A stretch of DNA of 64,000 nt from Chitinophagaceae bacterium (GTDB lineage: Bacteria > Bacteroidota > Bacteroidia > Chitinophagales > Chitinophagaceae), in NCBI GenBank assembly GCA_947458275.1, contig CANGYR010000004.1:62001-126000 (forward strand), given 5' to 3'. The notes below the pieces were generated by a model. The model was not told the origin of the DNA. It did not search any database and saw only the letters and a list, made by a program, of their open reading frames with translations. Each line of letters begins with the position of its first letter. Position 1 is the stretch's first letter. A program made the position numbers and the translations under genes. Below, in pieces: positions 19,015-29,026 of the stretch.

Positions 19015-19283
19015 CGTTTAAAGGTTTAATAGTTTAAGGGTTTAAATCGCTGCGCTGGATGTAGGAGTTTACATTCATTTAGCTTGCTCGCTGCCGCCTC
19101 GTGTTTTCACGAGCGTCAATTATGGTTTAGACGTTTAGCCGATTAGGTGGTTTAGATTTGTTTGTGGCGTGATTTAATATTCAATGAAAAATGTAAATTG
19201 AATTCAAAAGCAAAAAATCAAAATTTGAAGGGGTTAAGTTAAGTTGATATCTAAACTCCTAAACACCTCAACGTTCTAAACGC
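19001..19283. repeat. intergenic word-repeat region with GTTTAA-type units
   Basis: The ychF-rseP spacer is not unique sequence. Four near 8-bp units (GTTTAAAG, GTTTAATA, GTTTAAGG, GTTTAAAT) run over 19015-19047 and pass into CGCTGCGCTGG, the reverse complement of the CCAGCGAAGCG core found at 30.4 and 63.5 kb. Further TTTAG words lie at 19123-19158, and inverted CTAAAC words at 19247-19283. A small hairpin (CTCGTG-TTTT-CACGAG) occupies 19098-19113. No coding potential is seen. Confidence 0.7.
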
Positions 19284-19288
19284 ATTAC

Positions 19289-20668
19289 TCACTTTCCCCA
19301 ACCCAGCCAATCGTTAGCGTTGGCATAAATCATCAAAGAGAAGAGGATAATCATTCCCACAATCTGAGCATATTCCAGGAATTTTTCACTGGGCTTTCTG
19401 CCGGTTATCATCTCTACCAAAGTAAATACAACATGTCCTCCATCTAAAGCGGGTATAGGCAATAAATTCATAAACGCCAGTACAATGGAGAAGAATGCTG
19501 TTATCGTCCAGAAATGCTCCCAATCCCAGCCATAGCCCGAGAACACAGAGCCCATTGCTTTGAATCCGCCAACGCCTTTATAGGCACCTGTTTGCGGAGA
19601 GAGTATCTTTTTAAACTGGTCTAAATAAAAACCTAGCTCCTCACCCGCTCTTTTGATGCCAGCAGGAATAGCAGCAAAGAATCCATATTTCTTTACAGTA
19701 AATTTGTATACACCCAGACTGTCAAATTGCTCCGGCAAAACGGGTGCAGCAAATCCTACTTTACCGTCATAAGGCAAGATTGTTTTTATCAGAAGATTAC
19801 TGTCATTTCGGTTAACCGTAAGCGCTACTTCTGCTCCCTTTTTTTTATTCTCCATATTTTTCACAAACTCGTCGTAAAAAAATGTGGAGACTGAGTCAAT
19901 TTTGATAATACGATCGCTTTTTCTTAGCCCATTTTTATAAGCGATAGATGTATCATTAATATCCATTACAATAACGGGTACACGCGGGCTTACAAGTGGC
20001 GTTTCAGATTTTTTTCTTTTTTCCACTAATTTACCAATCAAATCAACTGGCATATTGAGTTCCATTTGTTTGCCTTCTCTTTCAATCGTGACATTTTTAT
20101 TGGCTACCAGTACTTTCTTTAGAACATCCGTATAATTAATCAATTCTTTTCCATCTACAGCCAGAATTTTATCCCCATTTTTAAATCCTAATTCATTGAA
20201 TATAGGATCATTGAATGCAATACCATATTTCAAGGAATCGTTCTTTATGTTTTTTTCGCCCCAGACCATCAGAATCATTGCATAAATAACAAATGCGAGC
20301 AGGACGTTTACGATGATACCTCCCAGCATAATGATGAGGCGTTGCCATGCTTTCTTACTTCTGAATTCCCACTCCTGCGGAGGTTGTTTCATCTGTTCTT
20401 TATCCATACTTTCATCCACCATACCGGATATTTTCACATAACCTCCCAAAGGAAGCCAGCCGATTCCATATTCTGTTTCACCTATTTTTTTCTTGACCAA
20501 TGAAAACCAGGGATCAAAAAACAGATAAAATTTCTCTACACGACATTTGAACCATCTGGCAGTGATGAAATGCCCGAATTCATGAAGGATAACTAAAATA
20601 GAGAGAGATAAAAGCAGTTGGGCCACTTTTAAACCTACACTTGACCATTCGATAGCTAATAATGTCAT
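19289..20668 (-). CDS. rseP: RIP site-2 metalloprotease RseP
   Basis: A 459-residue inner-membrane zinc protease that cuts transmembrane segments. The zinc motif HEFGH is at 29-33 in the first helix, and the third ligand region NLLPIPALDGGHV lies in the C-terminal helices. Between them are two PDZ-like domains (about 125-210 and 215-300), typical of RseP, which in E. coli cuts the anti-sigma factor RseA. Its substrates in Bacteroidetes are not known. It lies 62 bases downstream of dxr on the same strand, a common pairing, and probably shares its transcript. Confidence 0.94.
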   Translation of the reverse strand: MTLLAIEWSSVGLKVAQLLLSLSILVILHEFGHFITARWFKCRVEKFYLFFDPWFSLVKKKIGETEYGIGWLPLGGYVKISGMVDESMDKEQMKQPPQEWEFRSKKAWQRLIIMLGGIIVNVLLAFVIYAMILMVWGEKNIKNDSLKYGIAFNDPIFNELGFKNGDKILAVDGKELINYTDVLKKVLVANKNVTIEREGKQMELNMPVDLIGKLVEKRKKSETPLVSPRVPVIVMDINDTSIAYKNGLRKSDRIIKIDSVSTFFYDEFVKNMENKKKGAEVALTVNRNDSNLLIKTILPYDGKVGFAAPVLPEQFDSLGVYKFTVKKYGFFAAIPAGIKRAGEELGFYLDQFKKILSPQTGAYKGVGGFKAMGSVFSGYGWDWEHFWTITAFFSIVLAFMNLLPIPALDGGHVVFTLVEMITGRKPSEKFLEYAQIVGMIILFSLMIYANANDWLGWGK

Positions 20669-20730
20669 ATTGTAAATACTCGGTTGAGTTGATTTTTAAA
20701 GTGAATGAAATTGATGAAATAAGCAGGGTT

Positions 20731-21900
20731 TTACAACTTCATCAAAGTAGCTGCGAAGTTACGTGCCTCTCCGTCGCTGTCAAAATATTCCTGTAAGGTT
20801 GGTTTCTCAATGAAGTGAATGGCCTCCATGGTTTTTTCCACTACGGCAGTGATGTCCAAAAAGCCGATTCTGTTTTTCAAAAATGCCCAGACAGCTACTT
20901 CATTGGCAGCATTTAATACACATGGCTTGTTTCCTCCACTTTTTAAGGCTTCGATTGCAAGTCCAAGATTTCTGAATGTTTTATAGTCCGGCTCATCAAA
21001 ATTTAAGACAGGATATTTCTTAAAATTGAATCTGGGAAAATCGTTTTTTATTCTATTGGGGAAACCTAAAGCATATTGAATAGGCAATTTCATGTCGGGC
21101 AGTCCCATTTGGGCCTTAATGCTGCCGTCTTCAAACTGCACCATACTGTGAATGATACTTTGAGGATGAATGACCACCTCGATCTGATGCGGCTCAAGAT
21201 TAAACAACCATTTTGCCTCAATCATCTCCAGCCCTTTATTCATAAGGGTTGCCGAGTCAATAGTGATCTTGGCGCCCATACTCCAGTTGGGATGCTGCAA
21301 TGCGTGATCTCTTTTTACATTGACCAGGAAGTTGGGTTTTTTTCCGAAAAATGGGCCTCCACTTGCTGTAAGTATGATACGCTCAATTGGATTGCGCGAT
21401 TCACCCACCAGGCACTGAAAAATGGCGGAATGTTCACTGTCAACCGGAATGATGGGAGCTCTGTTTTCAATGGCTTTTTGCATTACTATATCTCCGGCAA
21501 CAACCAGCGTTTCTTTATTGGCCAGTGCGATTATCTTTCCTTTTTCAACGGCTCTTAGTGTGGGCTTCAAACCAGCAAATCCCACTATCGCCGCAATCAT
21601 CACTTCGTATGTATCAAATGATGCTACTTCTTCAAGCGACTCTTCTCCGGTAAAAACTTTTACATCTGTTGATGCCAAAGCATTTTTGACATTTTCGTAT
21701 TTTTTTTCATCACCAATTACAACCGCATTTGGCAGAAATTCAAGTGCCTGTTTGATAAGCAATTCGTCATTGCTTTGTGCAGTTAAAATTTCTACCTGAA
21801 GATCATTGGAATTGGCTCTGATGACATCCAATGCCTGCGTTCCGATGGAACCTGTTGATCCAAATATGGCAATCCTTTTTTTAGGCGTTTCTGAAGACAT
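20731..21900 (-). CDS. dxr: 1-deoxy-D-xylulose 5-phosphate reductoisomerase
   Basis: A 389-residue NADPH-dependent enzyme that makes 2-C-methylerythritol 4-phosphate, the committed step of the non-mevalonate isoprenoid pathway. The nucleotide-binding motif is GSTGSIGTQALDVI near residue 14; the metal and substrate motifs VDSEHSA and TIDSATLMNKGLE are intact. Length and domain order are standard. A near-consensus TATCTTG lies about 40 bases upstream and could be its -7 element. Confidence 0.97.
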   Translation of the reverse strand: MSSETPKKRIAIFGSTGSIGTQALDVIRANSNDLQVEILTAQSNDELLIKQALEFLPNAVVIGDEKKYENVKNALASTDVKVFTGEESLEEVASFDTYEVMIAAIVGFAGLKPTLRAVEKGKIIALANKETLVVAGDIVMQKAIENRAPIIPVDSEHSAIFQCLVGESRNPIERIILTASGGPFFGKKPNFLVNVKRDHALQHPNWSMGAKITIDSATLMNKGLEMIEAKWLFNLEPHQIEVVIHPQSIIHSMVQFEDGSIKAQMGLPDMKLPIQYALGFPNRIKNDFPRFNFKKYPVLNFDEPDYKTFRNLGLAIEALKSGGNKPCVLNAANEVAVWAFLKNRIGFLDITAVVEKTMEAIHFIEKPTLQEYFDSDGEARNFAATLMKL

Positions 21901-21982
21901 TTAGAAAGATTATTTATAATATATACGCTACCGTTTGCAAGATAGCATAATATAGTCAGTCAAGTTTAAAAACGAAAATTAA

Positions 21983-23482
21983 TTACTTCCCCACGATAAA
22001 TGACTCCAGTCCTATTGCAATATTTCTGTTGTTGGATAATCTGGGGACTTTATTTTGACCTCCCAGTTTTCCGATGCTTTTCATATAATCTACAAAACCA
22101 CTTTTTCTGATGGGAGTAATTTTGAGTCTTTGTAAAATATTACCAGCTATCAAATCATCATAATACACATTTTTTTCCCTGAGATTGTTGTCTAATTCAA
22201 GTGCAAACTGGTTCAAATCTTCCGGTTTATTTTCGAATTCAATGAACCATTCATGATAGCTTTTGCCTTTATCCGAACTTACATATGGGGCTACCGTAAA
22301 CTCCACCAATTTTATATTGGTTGAATTCACTGCTTTCATGATGGCCGATTCCACTTCTTCAGAGATAACATGTTCTCCAAAAGCAGATATATAATGTTTG
22401 ATTCTACCGCTTACGATTATTCTGTAAGGTTCGGTGGAGACAAACTTCACCGTATCGCCAATATTGTACGCCCATAAACCTGCATTGGATGAAATGATTA
22501 GTGCGTAGTTTTCTCCTACTTTCACATCTTTGAGCGTCAGTCTGACGGGATTTTCTTTTTCCAGTTCATTTACCGGAATAAACTCAAAAAATATCCCGCT
22601 GTTGGTGTTCAGCAAAAGTCCGGGTTGATCAATTTTATCCTGAAAAGCAAAAAAACCTTCGCTGGCAGGGAATAATTCGATGGTGTCAATATTCCTTCCG
22701 ATGCTTTCAATTAACTTGGCTTTATAAGGCTCATAGTTTACCCCACCTTGCACCATCACACTGAAATTAGGGAATAACTCCCCTATTTTCTTTCCGCTTT
22801 TTTCTATCAGTCTGTCAAAATACATTTGCATCCACGGCGGAATACCGCTTATTAAGGTCATATTCTGGTTAATTGTTTCCTCAACAATCTTATCCAGTTT
22901 GGTTTCCCAATCATCAATACAATTAGTTGCGTAGGAAGGCAATTGATTGGATCTGAGGTATTGGGGAACGTGGTGATTAACGATTCCGCTCAATCTTCCT
23001 GTGGCTATTCCTGCAATTCTTTCCAACTCCGGAGAGCCACTCAGAAAAATTAATTTTCCATCAGCAAATGCAGTATTGCCGGTTTCAGCCATATAGCATA
23101 ACAGCGCATTTCTGGCTGTATTGATATGATTGGGAATGGAATCTTTGGTAATAGGAATATATTTAACTCCGCTGGTTGTCCCGCTGGTCTTGGCAAAATA
23201 GATAGGCTGACCTTTCCATAAAACATTGTGTTTCCCTTGTTTTATTTTATCTATATAAGGTCTGAACAGCTCGTAATCTCTTATCGGCACATTTGCTGCG
23301 AAATCGTCATGAGAATGTATTTTATCAAAGGAATGATCTTTCCCAAATTCAGTTTTTTGCCCCGTTTTAATCAATTGCTCAAAAATCAGCTGCTGATCCT
23401 GCACAGCAGATAGCATTGATTTACGAATTTGCTTGTGTACATAACCCGCGAAAGGCTTTGCCAGAAAAGACTTTATTTTCAT
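21983..23482 (-). CDS. GH3 family acyl-acid-amido synthetase-like protein
   Basis: A 499-residue adenylate-forming enzyme of the GH3 family, which in plants conjugates auxin or jasmonate to amino acids. The ATP-binding motif TSGTTSGVKYIP is at about 110, followed by the family features LFPASEGFFAF and SAFGEHVISEEVE in the hinge and C-terminal domain. Bacterial GH3 proteins are common in Bacteroidetes, but their acids and amines are unknown. The gene stands alone, divergent from the large protease gene. Confidence 0.88.
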   Translation of the reverse strand: MKIKSFLAKPFAGYVHKQIRKSMLSAVQDQQLIFEQLIKTGQKTEFGKDHSFDKIHSHDDFAANVPIRDYELFRPYIDKIKQGKHNVLWKGQPIYFAKTSGTTSGVKYIPITKDSIPNHINTARNALLCYMAETGNTAFADGKLIFLSGSPELERIAGIATGRLSGIVNHHVPQYLRSNQLPSYATNCIDDWETKLDKIVEETINQNMTLISGIPPWMQMYFDRLIEKSGKKIGELFPNFSVMVQGGVNYEPYKAKLIESIGRNIDTIELFPASEGFFAFQDKIDQPGLLLNTNSGIFFEFIPVNELEKENPVRLTLKDVKVGENYALIISSNAGLWAYNIGDTVKFVSTEPYRIIVSGRIKHYISAFGEHVISEEVESAIMKAVNSTNIKLVEFTVAPYVSSDKGKSYHEWFIEFENKPEDLNQFALELDNNLREKNVYYDDLIAGNILQRLKITPIRKSGFVDYMKSIGKLGGQNKVPRLSNNRNIAIGLESFIVGK

Positions 23483-23810
23483 TCAACAAACAATTAAGTT
23501 ATAGCCAAAAAAGATAATTTTATATTATTCCGCAAATGTATAAAATTATTATTGGGAGAGAATTATTAATAATAAAGGAGTCATTGTTTATTCAAATTAT
23601 TCTAAGCACTGGCAATCAAATAAGTATGGGGTTTTGTAGTTTTTTAGGCGTATGAATAATTTAAAAATAAGCTTTAGACACTGAAAATTATATATTATAT
23701 TTGATGTCATTATTTTAAAAATTTCATTGAATTGTCCTGAATAAAAAAGCTTCAGTTTTTTCTTCAAAAATACAGGGCAACGCTATTGAATAACAAATAT
23801 CAAATTCATT
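23483..23810. other. 328-bp divergent intergenic region
   Basis: This very A+T-rich stretch separates GH3 and the 1219-residue protease. It holds two possible -7 elements: TACATTTG on the minus strand (23540-23533), 50 bases before GH3, and TATATTTG on the plus strand (23696-23703), 107 bases before the protease. Neither has a convincing -33 TTTG. I see no ORF, hairpin terminator or repeat array in it. Confidence 0.5.
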
Positions 23811-26800
23811 ATGATGAAAATCACCCAAAATTTATTCATTGTTTTATTATTTATACTCATTCAGACTCCGCTAAATGCTCAAAAGCATTTTTTCAGGTCG
23901 ATTAATGAAAATGACATTAATCAAAATGGTCTTCAGAGAGTCATTACTCCCCTAAAGTACAATACTACTGAATTCAATATAAGCAAACTAAATACTTTTC
24001 TTTCTTCGCTGCCTGAAGAGAAAAATGTTGCAAACAACAGGAATCAGGCACCTGTCCTCACGCTCCCTATGCCCGATGGCTCATCTGCATCATTCAGAGT
24101 ATGGAGAAGCAGTATTCAGGAACCGGGACTTGAAGTAAAATTTCCCGAAATAAAAACTTTTGCAGGTCAGGGAATTGATGATCCTTATGCCACTATTCGA
24201 TTTGACATTACTCCGTTTGGATTCCATGCACAGGTTTTAACTGTTAATGGCGATTATTATATTGACCCTTATGCAAGAGGAAACAACAGTTATTACATCA
24301 GTTATTACAGAAAAGACAATATGAGGCAAACAGGATTTAGTTGCGAGGTCAAAGAGAATGGATTTAACAGACGACCTTTGGGTGCCACGGCTGCTTCCTG
24401 CAGAGGCAATCAATTGTTTACCTATCGTCTGGCAATAGCCTGTACGGGAGAATATGCTGTTGCGGTTGGAGGCACTACTCCTGCGCTATTGCATGCGGCA
24501 ATTGTGACCACTGTAAACAGAGTTGTCGGGGTATATGAAAATGAGCTTTCCATCAGACTTGTATTGGTTGCCAACAATGACCAGATTGAATTTTTGAATA
24601 AAAATACAGATCCCTTCAAAGGAAACAATGATGCATCAGTATTGATTGATGAGAGCCAGACGGTGATTGACAACAAAATAGGACTTGCCAATTATGACAT
24701 CGGTCATACATTTAGTACCGGTGGCGGCGGATTGGCCGCATTAGGTGTTGTATGTTTTAACAGCCGAAAAGCAAGCGGCATCACCGGCAATCCTGACCCA
24801 AAGGGTGACAGTTATGATATTGATTATGTTGCTCATGAAATGGGGCATCAATTCGGCGCATCTCACACTTTCAATACTAACGCTTCAGGGTGCGGTTCTG
24901 AAAGAGAATCAACCAGTGCTTATGAGGTAGGTGGCGGAACATCAATCATGTCATATGCAGGACTTTGTGGAACGGATGACATTCAGCCTAACAGCAATCC
25001 CTATTTCCATGCTACAAGTTTTGATGAAATTATAGATTATGTCGAATCCAACGCCGGCAATTGCAAAGTGTCATCCTCTACTGGAAATACGTTGCCTCAA
25101 ATTACCTCGATGAGCAACAACAATGCGAACATACCGCTCAATACCCCGTTTACTTTAAATGCAACAGCAACAGACGCCGATGGAGATGCCATCACATACA
25201 GTTGGGAAGAATGGGATTTAGGTCCTGCGAGCACATGGAATGGCGGTGCAAATAGTACAACTTCTCCCATCTTCAAATCACGCATACCCAAAACCAACGG
25301 AAGCAGAACCTTCCCCACGATGCAGCGCATTATTGCCAATTATCTTCCAACAATTCCACCTGCAGATATAGAAGGACTTAAAGGCGAAACACTCCCCAGA
25401 ATTGGCAGAACAATGAAATTCAGACTAACGGTAAGGGATAACCGTGCAGCCGGAGGTGGTGTGGTATCCGGGGGTAGCGGATGTCAAACAGGTTTTACCG
25501 GAGTATATCAAATCAATGCCATAAGTAATACCGGGCCATTTCTGGTTTCAATACCCAACGGTGGAGAATCATGGGTTGGCGGAACTGCGAGAAATATTAC
25601 CTGGGATGTAGCAGGAACCAATGTGGCTCCGATTAACACTGCCAATGTAAAAATCTCATTATCTACAGATGGAGGCTTAACTTATCCTACTGTAATCATT
25701 GAATCTACTCCAAATGACGGTTCTGAAACTCTCAATATTCCCAATACACCCTCCACTACAGCAAGAATTAAAATTGAAGCTGTTGGGAATATTTATTTTG
25801 ATATCTCAAACAATAATTTCACCATTACCGCAGGAGCAGCCGGATTTAATTTTAGTGCCATCACGCCTGTAACTGTAGCTTGTGGAACTCCAACAACTAC
25901 GGCAACATTAACTTCCAATACACTTTTAAATTTTAGTTCACCGATTAGTTTATCTGCATCCGGCAACCCGGCAGGAACCACAGTTTCTTTTGGAACTAAT
26001 CAGTTGACTCCGGGAAATTCAACAACCATTTCAGTAGAAGGCATCAACTCCTTATCACCAGGCACATACAATATCACTATTACCGGAACGGCGACAGGTG
26101 CTACAACTCAAACTGCAACGGCTTCATTTACGGTGAATCCCGGTACATCGCCTATCATTACAACACAGCCTGCAGATGTATCGGTTTGTGCTGGTGGCAA
26201 TGCGACCTTTGTTGCTGCTGTTCAGGGAAGCGGATTTATCTATCAATGGCAAGTAAGCAATAACGGAGGAAGTACTTTTGTAAATATCCCGGGTGAGCAA
26301 TCAGCTAGTTATACCATCAATTCAGTTAATTCAGCTCTGAACAACAACCAATACAGAGTAAACATCAGCAATAATTGCAGCAATCTCAATTCAAATGCTG
26401 CCACACTCAAGATCAATACTGCACCGGCAATTACCACTCAGCCTGCTGATGTGACTGTATGTTCTGGAGACACCAAAACATTATCAGTCATAGCCACCGG
26501 AAGCAATCTTGATTATCAATGGCAAATCAGCACCAATAGCGGAGCTTCATTTACAAATATCTCTTCTGCCAAATCATCAACGATCTCTTTAAATAATATT
26601 TCAACATCACAAAATAACGAACAATACAAAGTAATCATAAACGGTTCTTGTCCGGGTACGGTGAATTCAAATACAGCAAATCTCACTGTAAATCCATCGC
26701 CGGTCATTACTGCCACTGCATCCAAATCTCTTGTTTGTACAGGAACTCCTGTAACACTGACTGCATCAGGTGCCGTAACATATTCCTGGTCGCCGGTATC

Positions 26801-27470
26801 GCTGACAGGAAGTTCGGCGAATGTAACACCCATTGTTAATCCTGCTGAGCCAACTAAGGCAGTGGAAATAACTTATACTGTAAGAGGAACTGATGCAAAA
26901 AACTGTTCCTCGACCAAAACAGTAAAAGTCACTGCTAAACCACTTCCTCAGGTATCATTACGTGCCGATCCGGCAAATGTCAGTCTCACACCAGGAAAGA
27001 CAATAAAGTTGACAGCAAGCGCCTCTCCTTCATCAGGATATAGTTTTATCTGGAAGAAAAACGGCAATGTTTTTTCGAATAATTCCAATATACTAACCGT
27101 GGGATTGAATGATCTGGGCAGTTATACAGTTGAAGCCATAGATGCTGCTGATAATTGCAACGGAACTTCGGCCGCAGTACAAATTAAAGATTCAGTTACA
27201 CAAAAATTATTTGTTTATCCAAACCCCAACTACGGACAGTTTAATATTGCCTATTACAACGGCAATAACAATACATCAGGCAAAAGTCAAAAAGTCACCA
27301 TTTTTGACAGCCATGGTGCCAGAGTATTTAATAAAACTTATACGGTTGCTTCAGGTTACAACATAGAAAACATCAATGTCCCAAATCTAGCTTCGGGCAT
27401 TTATCTGGTTGTTATCAACGACAATAATGGAGACAAAATATACTCCGAAAAAGTATTGATTAAGCATTAA
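23811..27470 (+). CDS. secreted reprolysin-like metalloprotease with Ig-like repeats and T9SS tail
   Basis: A 1219-residue precursor. Residues 1-24 form a signal peptide ending LNAQ. A propeptide-like region (to ~190) precedes a zinc metalloprotease domain of the M12B type with HEMGHQFGASH at 342-352 and the Met-turn SIMSYAG downstream. Then come beta-sandwich domains, including two tandem Ig-like repeats that both start ITTQPAD and share a YQW core. The last ~80 residues (VYPNPNYGQFNI onward) form a type IX secretion sorting domain. The protein should be exported through T9SS and act outside the cell. A paralogue is encoded at 48910-52260. Confidence 0.93.
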   Translation: MMKITQNLFIVLLFILIQTPLNAQKHFFRSINENDINQNGLQRVITPLKYNTTEFNISKLNTFLSSLPEEKNVANNRNQAPVLTLPMPDGSSASFRVWRSSIQEPGLEVKFPEIKTFAGQGIDDPYATIRFDITPFGFHAQVLTVNGDYYIDPYARGNNSYYISYYRKDNMRQTGFSCEVKENGFNRRPLGATAASCRGNQLFTYRLAIACTGEYAVAVGGTTPALLHAAIVTTVNRVVGVYENELSIRLVLVANNDQIEFLNKNTDPFKGNNDASVLIDESQTVIDNKIGLANYDIGHTFSTGGGGLAALGVVCFNSRKASGITGNPDPKGDSYDIDYVAHEMGHQFGASHTFNTNASGCGSERESTSAYEVGGGTSIMSYAGLCGTDDIQPNSNPYFHATSFDEIIDYVESNAGNCKVSSSTGNTLPQITSMSNNNANIPLNTPFTLNATATDADGDAITYSWEEWDLGPASTWNGGANSTTSPIFKSRIPKTNGSRTFPTMQRIIANYLPTIPPADIEGLKGETLPRIGRTMKFRLTVRDNRAAGGGVVSGGSGCQTGFTGVYQINAISNTGPFLVSIPNGGESWVGGTARNITWDVAGTNVAPINTANVKISLSTDGGLTYPTVIIESTPNDGSETLNIPNTPSTTARIKIEAVGNIYFDISNNNFTITAGAAGFNFSAITPVTVACGTPTTTATLTSNTLLNFSSPISLSASGNPAGTTVSFGTNQLTPGNSTTISVEGINSLSPGTYNITITGTATGATTQTATASFTVNPGTSPIITTQPADVSVCAGGNATFVAAVQGSGFIYQWQVSNNGGSTFVNIPGEQSASYTINSVNSALNNNQYRVNISNNCSNLNSNAATLKINTAPAITTQPADVTVCSGDTKTLSVIATGSNLDYQWQISTNSGASFTNISSAKSSTISLNNISTSQNNEQYKVIINGSCPGTVNSNTANLTVNPSPVITATASKSLVCTGTPVTLTASGAVTYSWSPVSLTGSSANVTPIVNPAEPTKAVEITYTVRGTDAKNCSSTKTVKVTAKPLPQVSLRADPANVSLTPGKTIKLTASASPSSGYSFIWKKNGNVFSNNSNILTVGLNDLGSYTVEAIDAADNCNGTSAAVQIKDSVTQKLFVYPNPNYGQFNIAYYNGNNNTSGKSQKVTIFDSHGARVFNKTYTVASGYNIENINVPNLASGIYLVVINDNNGDKIYSEKVLIKH

Positions 27471-27490
27471 GAAAATAGCGAACACTTTCA

Positions 27491-27519
27491 ATGCCCGTCA
27501 TATTAATGGCGGGCATTAT
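27491..27519 (+). terminator. terminator between protease and universal stress gene
   Basis: ATGCCCGTCAT (27491-27501) pairs with ATGGCGGGCAT (27506-27516) through one G-T wobble, with a four-base ATTA loop. The following TATTGT is T-rich but short. The structure overlaps the last bases of the convergent gene (stop at 27516-27518 on the minus strand side), so it probably stops plus-strand transcription only. Confidence 0.7.
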
Positions 27520-28349
27520 TGTAATTTCAATTTTGTTTCGGGAAGTATCATCAGCGGTATATGTGAATGAAATATCATCTGCTTAGTTGTGCTCATTAAA
27601 AAAAGGCGTTTCAACAAATTGTGTCGATGCGGTATAAGAGCGAGCAAATCAATTTTATAAGTTGTTATAAAATCTTCCAGGCCGTCGATGATTCTTTTGG
27701 ATTGTGGAAATTTATACTCGGGGTGAAGCTGAATGAGTTTTTGAACAAACCGTTCTGACCGAAATGACAACTCATTTACTTCGGAAGCTCTATTGGGCAT
27801 TATCCGAACAATATACACCTTCGCCATGTATCGCTCTCCTATTGACTGCAACATATCTATCGTGTGTAAATCAGTCTGGATATCGAAGTCATTCGCCAGG
27901 ACGATATTTTTAATTGGCGCATAAACAGCCCGCTCCGGAATAATCATTACCGGCATAGCAGACATTCCGGCCAAATAAACAGCAGTGTTGCCGATGATTT
28001 TTTTTAATAACCTCCCTTCCCCATTCATTCCGCAGACAATCAGACTTTGATTATATTTTTTTGCATATTCAATGATTTGATGATGAGGATTACCGGTTGC
28101 TGAAACTATTTCAATTGACTGAAATTCCGATATGCGAATGGCAACCACTTCATTCAGCAGTTTGGTTTCAATGATGCTTTTTATTTCAGTTTCGCTATCG
28201 TAAGGCGATTCCCCCGGCGCAGGCACGGGACTGTCTGAACAATGAAACAGCACAATGCCTGCGCCGAGATAAGCAGCCATATTCACTCCATAAATAGCGG
28301 CATTCCTGGAAGCAGGGGAAAAGTCTGTAGCGATGAAAACAGTTTTCAT
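27516..28349 (-). CDS. universal stress protein, two UspA domains
   Basis: A 277-residue protein made of two tandem UspA-like domains (about 1-140 and 145-277). The first begins KTVFIATDFSPASRNA and contains GMNGEGRLLKKIIGNTA, resembling the ATP-binding loop of Usp proteins. The second (KNIVLANDFDIQTD) keeps the fold but has lost the glycine-rich loop, so at most the first half is expected to bind nucleotide. The specific stress role is unknown. It is monocistronic. Confidence 0.87.
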   Translation of the reverse strand: MKTVFIATDFSPASRNAAIYGVNMAAYLGAGIVLFHCSDSPVPAPGESPYDSETEIKSIIETKLLNEVVAIRISEFQSIEIVSATGNPHHQIIEYAKKYNQSLIVCGMNGEGRLLKKIIGNTAVYLAGMSAMPVMIIPERAVYAPIKNIVLANDFDIQTDLHTIDMLQSIGERYMAKVYIVRIMPNRASEVNELSFRSERFVQKLIQLHPEYKFPQSKRIIDGLEDFITTYKIDLLALIPHRHNLLKRLFLMSTTKQMIFHSHIPLMILPETKLKLQ

Positions 28350-28493
28350 AAATAATTACGAAAATAAAAATGATTGAATTGCTGTAAAATGAGAATCATT
28401 TTATTTGTTCTGACCAATATCATCCGTTATGTAACATTCATCATCAGATTGAACGTACATGTATGATAGATTCGTTTTTTTAAACCAATTACA

Positions 28494-28940
28494 ATGACAG
28501 GAGATTTAACAAAAGATGAAATAACCAATGTACTGATGAGTCAGTCACTATGCCGCATTGCATGCAGCGATGAAGGTAAACCATACTTGGTTCCGGTAAC
28601 GTTTGCCTATGGTGGAGATTATGTTTACGGACAATCAATGCCCGGAACCAAATTAAATATTCTTAGAAAAAATCCTAACGTATGTGTGCAGGTGGATATT
28701 ATCAACAGCATGACCAACTGGAAAAGTGTGATGCTATTTGGCAAATTTGAAGAATTGCATGATAAAGAAGCAGAAAATGCGAGGGAGCAACTTTACAGCA
28801 AAATATTTTCTTTAATGACCGGAAGCGCTGTTCACAATTTTGGTCATGAACTCGAATCTGCCATTGATGAAAACAACCGGATTAAGTCGGTTATGTACAG
28901 AATAAAGGTTGAAAAAATCACCGGGAGATATCAAAAGTAA
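28494..28940 (+). CDS. pyridoxamine 5'-phosphate oxidase-like flavin-binding protein
   Basis: A 148-residue split-barrel protein of the PNPOx-like superfamily: LCRIACSDEGKPYLVPVTFAYGGDYVYGQS forms the first strands (residues about 18-47) and NVCVQVD the dimer-side strand. Such proteins bind FMN, F420 or heme; some Bacteroidetes relatives are annotated as nitroimidazole-resistance or general stress proteins. The cofactor cannot be decided from sequence. It lies divergent from the universal stress gene, so a shared stress role is possible but not shown. Confidence 0.8.
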   Translation: MTGDLTKDEITNVLMSQSLCRIACSDEGKPYLVPVTFAYGGDYVYGQSMPGTKLNILRKNPNVCVQVDIINSMTNWKSVMLFGKFEELHDKEAENAREQLYSKIFSLMTGSAVHNFGHELESAIDENNRIKSVMYRIKVEKITGRYQK

Positions 28941-29026
28941 TTGTAGCGCTATAATAATTGACATAAAACAACTAACTTTAAAGTATCGGGAAAATTACAC
29001 TTCAAAATATTTACCTGATAAAAAAG

